A stretch of 7,953 nucleotides of DNA from an uncultured Methanomethylovorans sp. (GCA_937968035.1 CALBTS010000936.1:1-7953), one strand, 5' to 3'. Shown: positions 1 to 7,741, counted from the stretch's first letter. Numbers and translations are program-made. Notes: generated by a model from the letters alone, not told the origin.

Positions 1-37
1 GCAAAAACACGCGCCACCGCGACTCCACGCCAACTGC

Positions 38-66
38 ACATACCGCCGAACGTTGGGGCACATGCT
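38..66 (+). repeat. Outer imperfect inverted repeat, left copy
   Basis: This segment contains ACATA, then CCG, then GTTGGGGCA and, after two bases, TGCT. The reverse complement of 7855-7883 carries the same blocks in the same order: ACATA, CCG, GTTGGGGCA, then TGCT three bases later. The longest exact match is the 9-mer GTTGGGGCA, and the blocks between differ by small shifts. With the 17-mers and stem-loops it forms a nested set of repeats around the four genes. It does not fit the integron attC consensus closely enough to be called one. Confidence 0.5.
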
Positions 67-219
67 GAAAAAATGACTTTGGAGACGTTGACAATGACGA
101 GTAACGACAGACTTATCAGGACTAAGAATGGCTTTTCGACTGGTCTGACTCGAATATACCGAAAGTGTTACCGGACAAGGACGAATAATAATGAAGAAAA
201 AAGGAATAGCCTCGCTTCG

Positions 220-236
220 CATTTTTGAAAATTTCT
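220..236 (+). repeat. 17-bp exact inverted repeat, left copy
   Basis: CATTTTTGAAAATTTCT is the exact reverse complement of 7742-7758. An exact 17-base match about 7.5 kb away is unlikely by chance even allowing for its AT-rich content, and it sits at a matching place in each flank: 19 bases outside the left stem-loop here, and 26 bases outside the right one. A function is not known. It could be a recombination or protein-binding site, or simply part of a dispersed intergenic repeat family. Confidence 0.75.
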
Positions 237-255
237 GTAATGCCAATTTGGCACA

Positions 256-299
256 TTTGCAAAGCCCCACAAGCCAACACACATCCAAAGCTTTGCAAA
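256..299 (+). repeat. Left flanking stem-loop with conserved loop
   Basis: TTTGCAAAGC (256-265) pairs perfectly with GCTTTGCAAA (290-299), giving a 10-bp stem around a 24-base loop. The loop matches, in the same orientation, the loop of the stem-loop at 7673-7715 at about 20 of 25 aligned positions, with shared core AAGCYAACACACA and shared end CCAAA. The stems share the two base pairs next to the loop but then differ at four successive pairs, all compensated. It lies 33 bases upstream of the OLD gene start, so it may fall in the 5' leader of the operon mRNA or act as a DNA element at the cassette edge. Confidence 0.7.
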
Positions 300-332
300 A
301 GAGCCAAATAACCAACACCTAATATCATTACA

Positions 333-2288
333 ATGAAGATTGAATCAGTTAGAATAGAGAACTTTAGGTCATTCAAGGATGAAACAATAAATTTGGATGA
401 TTATAATTGTTTTGTTGGTGCTAATGGTGCTGGAAAATCAACTGTACTCTATGCCCTGAACGTATTTTTTCGACAATTTAAGGACAGCCAAACCGATTTG
501 ACAAGACTATCAAAAGAAGATTTTCATCATAAGAATACTGATGAACCTGTAAGAATTACGGTGACTTTTAACGACTTATCTGAAAAAGCAAAAGAAGACT
601 TATCACACTATGTTAGGCAAGAAAAGTTAATTGTCATTGCCATTGCCAATTTCAATAAGAGTACAGAAACAGCAGAAGTTGAACAACATGGAATACGGAT
701 GGCCTTTAAAGAATTCAAAGTGTTTTTTGAAAATGAAAAACGAGGAGCAAAAGCAGATGAATTAAAAACAATTTATTCAAATTTAAAAAAGGAATATCCT
801 GATTTGCCTTCCGAATCTACAAAGGCCAACATGGCAGCGGCTTTACAAGAATACGAAGCTGATCATCCTGATAGATGTGTTCCAATAGAAAGTAACGATG
901 ACTTTTATGGAATATCCAAGGGTAAAAGTAAACTAGCACCTCATGTTCAATGGGTTTTTATTCCTGCCTCAAAGGACGCAACTCAAGAAGGAGAAGAATC
1001 CAAAAACTCTGCATTGGGACAGTTATTAGAAAGAACTGTTCGACAAAAAGTGAACTTCACAGAAAAGGTATCAGAATTACAAACCAAGACAAGAGATCAA
1101 TACGAGGCACTTTTAGAAAGTGAACAATCCGTTCTCGATGATATCTCAAAATCATTACAATCCCGTTTATCTTCATGGGCACATCCAAATATAAGTGCGA
1201 ATGTAAATTGGAAACAGGATAAAGATAAATCTGTTAGAATTGAGGAGCCATTTGCGTATATCAGATTGGGCGAAAGAGGATTTGAAGCTGAATTAGCAAG
1301 ATTTGGACATGGGTTGCAGCGGTCATATATGCTTGCCTTACTCCAAGAACTTGCTCAGTCGGATGATGAAAACGCACCCACTTTGATTATGGGTATTGAA
1401 GAGCCTGAAATATATCAGCATCCACCACAAGCGAAGTATTTGGCGGAGACTTTACATGAATTATCACAAAAAAACACCCAATTACTACTTTGCACACATA
1501 GCCCCTTGTTTATTCCAGGTGATAATTTTGATAAAATCAGGATTGTCAGAGAGCATGGTAATCCGAGTTATACAACAATTACACGATTATTATATGATGA
1601 TCTAGTTAAAGAGTTAAAAGACGCTGGTTCTGAAAATGAATCACTAAAAGAGACAGGAATGGTTGCAAAACTATATCCTTCTCTTAATCCGATAATTAAT
1701 GAAATGTTTTTCTGTAAAGTGCTGATATTAGTTGAAGGACCGGAAGATCTGGCTTTCATTACATCAGCCATTTTGTTGACGGATAAAATGAATGATTTTC
1801 GTAAGAACGGATGTCATATTGTCCCCGTCAACAGTAAAAGCAATCTCATTAAACCTATGGCTATGGCAAAACTGCTGGGGATTCCGACATATGTTGTTTT
1901 TGATGCTGATACTGATAAAGATACAATCGTTGAAAAAGAAAGACGAGATTCAGAGGTTGCCAAGCATAAAAAAGACAATAAGGCTATCCTTAATTTACTT
2001 GGTCATGATGCTGAAAACGAATGGCCAACAGCACATATTCTAAAGGATAATTGCACCTGTTGGAAAACCAACATAGGAATTGAGGTATCAACTGAATTTG
2101 GAGAGAATTGGGGGCGATACAAAACAGAAGCAGAAAAGTATTATGAAAATCCTGGCGGCTTAAACAAGAACCCTCTTGCTATCGCTAAAATACTTGATTT
2201 GGCAAACAAGGAAAATAGAAGATCTCAATTGTTGACAGACCTAGTTGATCGTATTATTGATTTTGCTAATAAATCCAATTCCATATAA
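333..2288 (+). CDS. OLD-family ATPase/TOPRIM nuclease
   Basis: This 651-residue protein has the architecture of overcoming-lysogenization-defect (OLD) nucleases: an ABC/SMC-like ATPase followed by a TOPRIM nuclease. The Walker A motif GANGAGKS is at residues 29-36, after the typical opening IESVRIENFRSF. A signature-like GHGLQR lies at 325-330, Walker B with EEPE at 351-359 and the H-loop CTHSP at 387-391. The TOPRIM domain shows LVEGPED at 466-472 and the metal-binding DAD at 524-526, so both active sites look intact. Residues 225-280 are helical and charged, probably a coiled coil between the two ATPase halves. OLD nucleases cut DNA and several act against phages; GajA of Gabija is one, but no UvrD-like GajB follows here. 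The ATG start puts the N-terminal strand directly before Walker A, as usual. It is the first gene of the row, with radC 50 bases downstream. It could be an independent defence gene or the effector of the whole locus. Confidence 0.93.
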   Translation: MKIESVRIENFRSFKDETINLDDYNCFVGANGAGKSTVLYALNVFFRQFKDSQTDLTRLSKEDFHHKNTDEPVRITVTFNDLSEKAKEDLSHYVRQEKLIVIAIANFNKSTETAEVEQHGIRMAFKEFKVFFENEKRGAKADELKTIYSNLKKEYPDLPSESTKANMAAALQEYEADHPDRCVPIESNDDFYGISKGKSKLAPHVQWVFIPASKDATQEGEESKNSALGQLLERTVRQKVNFTEKVSELQTKTRDQYEALLESEQSVLDDISKSLQSRLSSWAHPNISANVNWKQDKDKSVRIEEPFAYIRLGERGFEAELARFGHGLQRSYMLALLQELAQSDDENAPTLIMGIEEPEIYQHPPQAKYLAETLHELSQKNTQLLLCTHSPLFIPGDNFDKIRIVREHGNPSYTTITRLLYDDLVKELKDAGSENESLKETGMVAKLYPSLNPIINEMFFCKVLILVEGPEDLAFITSAILLTDKMNDFRKNGCHIVPVNSKSNLIKPMAMAKLLGIPTYVVFDADTDKDTIVEKERRDSEVAKHKKDNKAILNLLGHDAENEWPTAHILKDNCTCWKTNIGIEVSTEFGENWGRYKTEAEKYYENPGGLNKNPLAIAKILDLANKENRRSQLLTDLVDRIIDFANKSNSI

Positions 2289-2310
2289 GGGCAATACTAG
2301 AACAATGGAC

Positions 2311-2329
2311 TATTTTTACAATAAAAATA
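2311..2329 (+). promoter_or_regulatory. Perfect AT-only inverted repeat before radC
   Basis: TATTTTTA (2311-2318) and TAAAAATA (2322-2329) are perfect inverted copies separated by CAA. The repeat ends 9 bases before the TTG start of radC and fills much of the only sizeable gap between genes in the row. It could be an operator, a weak mRNA hairpin near the ribosome site, or a chance product of an AT-rich spacer. TATTTTTA is one base from the TAnnTTTG -7 box of Bacteroidota, but no TTG stands at the expected distance upstream, so I do not call a promoter. Confidence 0.4.
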
Positions 2330-2338
2330 AATTGAATT

Positions 2339-3016
2339 TTGGCAAAAAAACTAAAAGAAATACCGGAATTTGACAGGCCCCGTGAGAAGTTGGTGAGAAA
2401 AGGGATTCACTCATTGAGCAATGAAGAATTGCTCATGGTTATTTTAGGGAGAGGGATGCCCGGCATTGACGTTAGGACATTAGCCAAAACAATCCTGAAA
2501 GAAGTTGAGAAAGACCCTGAAAATATTAGTTTAGATAAGCTCGAATCCATAAAGGGGATTGGACTTGCAAAAGCTTCTCAGATTCTAGCATCATTTGAAT
2601 TTGCCAGACGGTATCTTGTTAAAGAAGGAGTGAAAATCCAGCGAACGGATGATGTGTTGAATCTGGTTGAAGACATTCGAATTAAAAAACAAGAACATTT
2701 CATTACGATAACACTTGATGGTGCTTCAAACCTGATTGAAAGAAGGACTGTTTTCATTGGTACAGTAACCGAAAGTATTATTCATCCCAGGGAGATTTTT
2801 GCAGATGCGATAACAGATCGTGCATCAGGGATAATCTTTGTGCACAATCATCCAATGGATGATCCGCAACCAAGTGAAGTTGACATAACAATAACTCAAA
2901 GGCTTTGTGAGGTTGCCAGGCTGATTGGTATTGAAGTGATTGACCACATTATTGTATCAAAAGATGATTATTTTAGCTTTCAAAGTGAAGATGTATTAAA
3001 CAAAAAAGTAGACTGA
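2339..3016 (+). CDS. radC: RadC-family JAB/MPN-domain protein
   Basis: The 225-residue product matches RadC proteins along its length. An N-terminal helical part contains DRPREKL (12-18) and SLSNEELL (25-32), followed by a helix-hairpin-helix-like segment (LESIKGIGLAKA, 68-79). The C-terminal JAB/MPN domain runs from about 100 to 215. Its JAMM metal site is complete: E152 in HPREIF, H169 and H171 in HNHP, S179 and D182. The family's biochemical role is unsettled; the name comes from an old radiation-sensitivity link, and copies are frequent on mobile elements and in defence islands. The start is TTG, since an in-frame TGA at 2333-2335 excludes anything much earlier, and the protein then begins at the usual distance before DRPREK. 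An ATG at 2305 in another frame would join this frame if the A7 run at 2344-2350 lost one base. Mod starts 2 bases after the stop, which suggests coupled translation with the restriction genes. Confidence 0.92.
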   Translation: MAKKLKEIPEFDRPREKLVRKGIHSLSNEELLMVILGRGMPGIDVRTLAKTILKEVEKDPENISLDKLESIKGIGLAKASQILASFEFARRYLVKEGVKIQRTDDVLNLVEDIRIKKQEHFITITLDGASNLIERRTVFIGTVTESIIHPREIFADAITDRASGIIFVHNHPMDDPQPSEVDITITQRLCEVARLIGIEVIDHIIVSKDDYFSFQSEDVLNKKVD

Positions 3017-3018
3017 TT

Positions 3019-5061
3019 ATGGCAAAATTGCCTTTGACGGACAGAGAAATTGAATTTATCATTGAGCAGCTAAAAAATGGACAGCGATTGCCCGAAGATC
3101 TGAAATACAAATTGTTCCCTACGAAGCAGAAGGAATACGAGTTGGTTTACGGTGGCAAAATGCGCAAAGAAGATATTCTTGCCAATGAAGACGGTGTATT
3201 TCCGATCCCGCTACAGATAGGGAAAATATTTAACGGAGAACGGGAAGCTTGGAAAGATGGCTGGCGAAACATGATTGCTTTTGGAGACAACCTTCAATTC
3301 CTTAAAACGATTTATGAGAACAAAGATCCTTTGATAAAAGATAAAATCAAGGGAAAAGTTAAGTTAATTTACATTGACCCTCCCTTTGCCACAGAAAGTG
3401 ATTTCGATACTAAAGAAGGACAATTAGCATATGTGGATAAAGCAACTAACTCTGAATTCATTGAATACTTACGTAAAAGAGTATTAGTTGCAAAAGAAGT
3501 ATTATCACCTGAAGGGAGCATATACGTTCATATCGATTCAAAAAAAGGACATATTGTAAAAATATTGCTGGATGAAGTATTCCCAGATTTTCAATTTGCT
3601 GAAATTATCTGGGTGTGTGGTTTAATGGGTTCTGGAAATTTTTATCCAAAGTCTCATGAGACAGTTTATTGTTACAAGAGCAAAAATTCATATTTTGATC
3701 CTCCAAAACGATTGGGATATTCAAAAAGGATTACAAAAGCACTCCAAAAAGATGATAAAGGTTGGTATTATACCCGGGGAATAGAAAGCAGTGGAGGATC
3801 ATCATATCTTAAATCATATATTTCAGATAACCCACATCTAACCAAAGAAGAAGCCATAATAGAAGCTTCTGAAAAACGCCCACAATACGTTTGGGACGTT
3901 TGGATGGGAAAAAAAGATCTAGCAGATGAGTTCAACGATTTTGCAGTTGGAACTTATGCATATACAAAGGATGAAAAATTAGGATACCCCACACAAAAAC
4001 CAGAGTTATTACTCAAGAGAATTATCGAAGCATCTTCACAAAAAGGTGATATTGTAATGGACTTCTTTGCAGGTTCAGGAACAACAGCTGCAGTTGCAGA
4101 AAAGCTAGGACGAAAATGGGTCACCTGTGATATTGGAAAATTTTCTTTTTACACAATGCAGAAACGCATTTTAAACATCCAAAACAGCAAAAATTTTAAT
4201 AGTAAGAACGAAAAGTATGATAAATTATCAAGGGCTTTTATCACTGTAAATACCGGTCATTACAATCTCGAGAAAGTATTTGCACTAAGAATTGAAGAAT
4301 ATAAAAAATTCGTTCTTGAGTTATTTGAGGTTGATGAATTTAAAGGTGGAAAAATAGGTGGGATTATTATAGATGGCCAAAAAAAGGACGGATTTTATTC
4401 GATCATTTACCAATATTGGAAATTTAAGGATTCCTCAGTTGATGAAGATTATCTGGAAGACCTACATTCACACATCGGAAAAAAAGTTGGCAATCGGCTC
4501 TACATTATTGCTCCGGCAAATTCAGTTGATTTCATTAGTGATTATCACATCATCGAGAATGTCAGGTACTATTTTTTAAAAGTGCCTTACCAGATCATCA
4601 AGGAATTACATAAAGTTGAATTTAAGAAGTTCAGACAGCCACAAAGCAAGAGCAATGTAAATGACTTGGAAGATGCGGTTGGTTTTCATTTCATGCGGCA
4701 GCCTAAAGTGATTTCAGAGTTAAAGTCTGACAGATACAAACTATCCATCAAAATCAAAGAATTTTACTCTGATTTTACGGAAGAGGAAACAGAAAAAGAC
4801 ATGGCTAATTTTGAATCTTTAGCAATGGTTTTAATTGACAAACACTACAATGGAGAAACCTTTGAAATGGATGAATATTATTTTGCCGAGGATTTATTGC
4901 CAAAGAAAAAGAAGAAAGAAGAAGAAAACATCAAGGAAGAATTAAAGAAACAGAAAATCATCAGTATTGAATTAAATAAGAAGGACTGTGGAAATAGACT
5001 TTTGGTGATTTACATTGATATTTACGGAAACGAATTTAAAGAAGTGTTAAGTCTGAAATGA
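3019..5061 (+). CDS. mod: Type III-like DNA methyltransferase (Mod)
   Basis: This 680-residue protein is a beta-class amino-methyltransferase: catalytic motif IV comes first (IYIDPPF, DPPF at 120-123) and the S-adenosylmethionine motif later (DFFAGSGTT, 348-356). Between them are SPEGSIYVHID (163-173), a variable region at about 195-320 that should hold the target-recognition domain, and YPTQKP (323-328) just before motif I. DPPF fits transfer to an exocyclic amino group, most likely N6 of adenine, but the product and target site cannot be read from sequence. About 290 residues follow the catalytic core, including a run of five lysines at 629-633 and then acidic residues; this part may serve subunit contacts. 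Length and layout suit type III Mod. Res overlaps its stop codon by ATGA, so the two are probably translated as a pair. Three A7 runs (3540, 3909, 4379) are too short to argue for phase variation. Confidence 0.94.
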   Translation: MAKLPLTDREIEFIIEQLKNGQRLPEDLKYKLFPTKQKEYELVYGGKMRKEDILANEDGVFPIPLQIGKIFNGEREAWKDGWRNMIAFGDNLQFLKTIYENKDPLIKDKIKGKVKLIYIDPPFATESDFDTKEGQLAYVDKATNSEFIEYLRKRVLVAKEVLSPEGSIYVHIDSKKGHIVKILLDEVFPDFQFAEIIWVCGLMGSGNFYPKSHETVYCYKSKNSYFDPPKRLGYSKRITKALQKDDKGWYYTRGIESSGGSSYLKSYISDNPHLTKEEAIIEASEKRPQYVWDVWMGKKDLADEFNDFAVGTYAYTKDEKLGYPTQKPELLLKRIIEASSQKGDIVMDFFAGSGTTAAVAEKLGRKWVTCDIGKFSFYTMQKRILNIQNSKNFNSKNEKYDKLSRAFITVNTGHYNLEKVFALRIEEYKKFVLELFEVDEFKGGKIGGIIIDGQKKDGFYSIIYQYWKFKDSSVDEDYLEDLHSHIGKKVGNRLYIIAPANSVDFISDYHIIENVRYYFLKVPYQIIKELHKVEFKKFRQPQSKSNVNDLEDAVGFHFMRQPKVISELKSDRYKLSIKIKEFYSDFTEEETEKDMANFESLAMVLIDKHYNGETFEMDEYYFAEDLLPKKKKKEEENIKEELKKQKIISIELNKKDCGNRLLVIYIDIYGNEFKEVLSLK

Positions 5062-7646
5062 TGCAAGAGATCAAAACATACAAAACGGCTGACCTAGTAT
5101 TGTCTGTAAACAAAACGGTTGATCCTTCAAAACTGGATTTGACACTTTGGGATCGCTTTTTAGATGTATTGTGTGGCGATAGGACTTACCAAAAAGAAGC
5201 TATTCAAATTGCAATTATTTACCTGGCATCAGGGAAGTACAATAGCATTGAAGATCTTGTTCATGAGAATTATCTTAATACGCATAACGTTGAAATAAGG
5301 CAACGTTACAAAGATGCAGAAGAATATATCCGGCATTTACAACTTAAAGGGAAATTTAGCGCTAATATTGATTTGGCTACCGGAACGGGGAAAAGCTATG
5401 TGATTTACGGTATTGCACAAATAATGCTAAGCCTGGGGTTGGTTGAAAAAGTGCTGGTGCTTTGCCCCTCTCTAACCATTGAGAAAGGTTTAATGGAGAA
5501 ATTTACGCTACTTAGTGGAGACCGTAAACTCAAAGAAACCCTTCCGGAAAAATTTGGATTTAAAAATCCCCGGATCATCAATGCCAATCAAACTATCAAA
5601 TCCGGTGACATTTGCGTTGAAAATATCCATGCCGTCTATGAACGCACCGGCTCTTCAATTCAGGATAGTATAAAAAATGATGGAGAAAAGACACTTGTTC
5701 TTAATGATGAAGCACATCATATTTATAATGCAACCGGGGGCCGGGATAATAAGAGCCAAAATTTTAAAAAATGGAAAGATTTTCTTTTAAATCCAGATTA
5801 TCAATTCAGATATATACTTGGCTTTACCGGTACAGCTTATATTGATGATGAATATTTTAATGACGTGATTTACCGTTACTCATTGCGTCAGGCCGTGGAT
5901 GACCGGATGGTTAAAATGGTGGACTATGTCAGTAAAGACGACAGCATCAATGATAATGATAAGTTTCAAAAAATCTTCGATAATCACGGGCGTAACAAAG
6001 AAACATACCGGCATATCAGACCCCTGACTATTCTTATCACTAAAGATATTACAAACTGTAAACGGCTTACATCCAATCTCATTGATTTCCTTGTTGAGAA
6101 GAAACACATTCCGAGAGAAGAAGCAGAGAAAAAAGTGTTGATTGTAACCTCTAATGAGGATCACAAAGCTAACCTGGTGCGGCTAGAATATGTTGATCAA
6201 AAAGACAATCCGATTGAATGGATTACCTCTGTTTCGATGCTTACAGAAGGATGGGATGTAAAAAATGTTTTTCAGATCGTACCATGGGAAGACAGGGCAT
6301 TCAATTCAAAACTTCTCATAGCGCAGGTATTGGGCAGAGGATTGAGAATTCCACCTGAATATCAGACACCACAACCCAAAGTGAGGGTATTCAATCATGA
6401 TTCGTGGAGCAGAAACATAAGGGGATTAGTTGATGAAATCCTGGAAATTGAAATGAAGCTGTCCAGCCGGGTTTTGACAGAAGGCGAAAGAAGCAATTTC
6501 AATTTTGAATTGTACAATATTAATTACGACAAACTGCAAGTTGAAAAAGAATCGAAAAAAGAACATTCTGTTTTTGATTATACTAAAGGATATATTGAAC
6601 TAACTGCCCAAGCAGAAGAGGCTGAAAAAGACACGGATTATACCGATCTAAAAGGAACGATTTCCTCAAAGAGGACACTAATTCAATACAACACCTACAC
6701 AGTAGATGAAGTCGTCAATAAGATATTTGATGAGTTTAAAACAAGAGAGTGGGAAGGGAAGATATTAAAACTGCCGGAAGGACAGTATACAAAAAATGAA
6801 CTGCCTCCGAAATCAGAACTTAGAAAGATTATTCTAAACTCAATGAGCAGAAGGGGTATTAAGGGAGATCGGTTGGTGGATAAAAATGCACAAAGGATTT
6901 TCAGTGCCTTCAACACGTTGCTTCGAAAGAAAGGTAAAACCATTGTTCACGAGCGAAAAGTCACAAAACCTGTGGTGATTCTCACCTCTAAAATGGCAAA
7001 AGAAACCATTGCAATTGGTAATCTAAGGCACCAGGCATCTGTATTCTTTACTGATGACTATGAAGCTGAAGTTAATATTGATGTAAAAGAAATCCTTGAA
7101 GCGGTAATTGAAGATGAAAATCTCCCCAGAAGTGCAATAAAAAGAAATAACCCCTATTTATTTAAAACACCTTTAGATGTTGTTTTTACAAAAGCAGAAC
7201 CAGAGAGAAGGTTTACTGAAACGCTTTGTAAAAAAGAAAATGCTGAAAAAATAGAAGCATGGATAAAATCACGCGACGTTGGCTTTTATTCAATTGAGTA
7301 TTCTATAACAACAACAGGAGGTAAGCACTCAAAGCAGCTTTCATTTAATCCTGATTTTTTTATCAAGATCGAAGAAAACGGAATCTCATATTACATTGTC
7401 GTTGAAGTGAAATCAGACAATGACGCTTCAGATGATAATAAAGCTAAGTTCAAATACGCCCGGCAACATTTTCAGGATCTAAATAAAGAATTAGCAAGAG
7501 AAAAGATTAAACAGAAGTATATTTTCCATTTTCTCAGTCCAAACAGCTTCACTGAGTTTTTTCAATATTTAAAAGATGGGAGATTATTGAAAGAACAATT
7601 TAGCAGCGAACTGGAAAGTAAATTATTGTCAGAAGACTATGAATAG
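5058..7646 (+). CDS. res: Type III-like restriction subunit (Res)
   Basis: This 862-residue protein joins a superfamily 2 helicase/translocase to a C-terminal nuclease, the plan of type III Res subunits. Helicase motifs in order are Walker A ATGTGKS (107-113), DEAH (217-220), TGT (257-259), the motif V-like TEGWD (396-400) and motif VI QVLGRGLR (423-430). The nuclease has PD at 765-766 and EVK at 783-785, forming PD-(D/E)xK, with an upstream PERRFTETL helix near 715-722 that likely belongs to the same fold. All key residues are present, so it should be active. It would act with Mod, using ATP to move on DNA and cutting when unmethylated sites are met. The first ATG lies in the ATGA overlap with mod; a second ATG follows at 5061, so the start is uncertain by one codon. 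The next feature is a stem-loop 26 bases after the stop. Confidence 0.94.
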   Translation: MMQEIKTYKTADLVLSVNKTVDPSKLDLTLWDRFLDVLCGDRTYQKEAIQIAIIYLASGKYNSIEDLVHENYLNTHNVEIRQRYKDAEEYIRHLQLKGKFSANIDLATGTGKSYVIYGIAQIMLSLGLVEKVLVLCPSLTIEKGLMEKFTLLSGDRKLKETLPEKFGFKNPRIINANQTIKSGDICVENIHAVYERTGSSIQDSIKNDGEKTLVLNDEAHHIYNATGGRDNKSQNFKKWKDFLLNPDYQFRYILGFTGTAYIDDEYFNDVIYRYSLRQAVDDRMVKMVDYVSKDDSINDNDKFQKIFDNHGRNKETYRHIRPLTILITKDITNCKRLTSNLIDFLVEKKHIPREEAEKKVLIVTSNEDHKANLVRLEYVDQKDNPIEWITSVSMLTEGWDVKNVFQIVPWEDRAFNSKLLIAQVLGRGLRIPPEYQTPQPKVRVFNHDSWSRNIRGLVDEILEIEMKLSSRVLTEGERSNFNFELYNINYDKLQVEKESKKEHSVFDYTKGYIELTAQAEEAEKDTDYTDLKGTISSKRTLIQYNTYTVDEVVNKIFDEFKTREWEGKILKLPEGQYTKNELPPKSELRKIILNSMSRRGIKGDRLVDKNAQRIFSAFNTLLRKKGKTIVHERKVTKPVVILTSKMAKETIAIGNLRHQASVFFTDDYEAEVNIDVKEILEAVIEDENLPRSAIKRNNPYLFKTPLDVVFTKAEPERRFTETLCKKENAEKIEAWIKSRDVGFYSIEYSITTTGGKHSKQLSFNPDFFIKIEENGISYYIVVEVKSDNDASDDNKAKFKYARQHFQDLNKELAREKIKQKYIFHFLSPNSFTEFFQYLKDGRLLKEQFSSELESKLLSEDYE

Positions 7647-7672
7647 AATAGCCAAAGCAACAGTCACACACA

Positions 7673-7715
7673 TTGGCTGGCCGCTCAAGCTAACACACAG
7701 ACCAAAGCCAGCCAA
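7673..7715 (+). repeat. Right flanking stem-loop with conserved loop
   Basis: TTGGCTGGC (7673-7681) pairs perfectly with GCCAGCCAA (7707-7715) around a 25-base loop. CACAC at 7667-7671 and GTGTG at 7719-7723 could extend the stem past a small internal loop. The loop is nearly the same as that of the left stem-loop at 256-299 and lies in the same orientation, although the stem sequence differs. Because it begins 26 bases after the res stop codon it might also help end or protect the operon transcript, but no run of T follows, so it is not a classic intrinsic terminator. Confidence 0.7.
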
Positions 7716-7741
7716 AGAGTGTGCCTGCGCAAACTCACAAA

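Larger units (their letters stand above)
1..332. other. Left non-coding flank with nested repeats
   Basis: No convincing gene lies in this stretch. The first 60 bases are GC-rich (about 38 of 60 by hand count), clearly above the AT-rich genes that follow. Elements seen in order are half of an outer inverted repeat (38-66), a 17-mer whose inverted copy lies in the right flank (220-236), a small perfect hairpin GCCAA-T-TTGGC (242-252) and a larger stem-loop (256-299). A plus-strand frame is open from base 1 to a TGA at 226-228, but its product is low-complexity and Arg/Thr/Asn-rich with no recognised domain, and its end runs into the 17-mer, so I do not call it a gene. No consensus promoter could be picked out, although the promoter of the operon should lie in this flank. 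Confidence 0.7.

Noticed and set aside
38..66. Integron attC site
   Set aside because: GTTGGGG resembles the GTTRRRY core but fails at the last base, and no proper RYYYAAC partner with the attC fold was found. No integrase is visible.
224..259. Bacteroidota promoter (TTTG then CACATTTG)
   Set aside because: CACATTTG is one base from TAnnTTTG, but the spacing from the upstream TTTG (about 24 bases) is long and the element lies within the stem-loop. The evidence is too weak to call.
122..376. Minus-strand 84-codon frame overlapping the start of the OLD gene
   Set aside because: It is antisense to a clear gene and to the structured repeats, has no recognised domain, and its hydrophobic look follows from the A/T-rich template.
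333..2288. Gabija system (GajA)
   Set aside because: The OLD architecture fits GajA in outline, but the required neighbouring UvrD-like GajB helicase is absent; the next genes are RadC and a restriction-modification pair.
3540..4385. Phase-variable homopolymers in mod (A7 at 3540, 3909 and 4379)
   Set aside because: Seven-base A runs are expected in lysine codons of an AT-rich gene, and are shorter than the tracts or repeats that drive known phase-variable mod genes.
7673..7715. Rho-independent terminator after res
   Set aside because: The stem is strong, but the loop is long (25 bases), no T run follows, and the loop is shared with an element upstream of the operon, so it is better explained as a flanking repeat.
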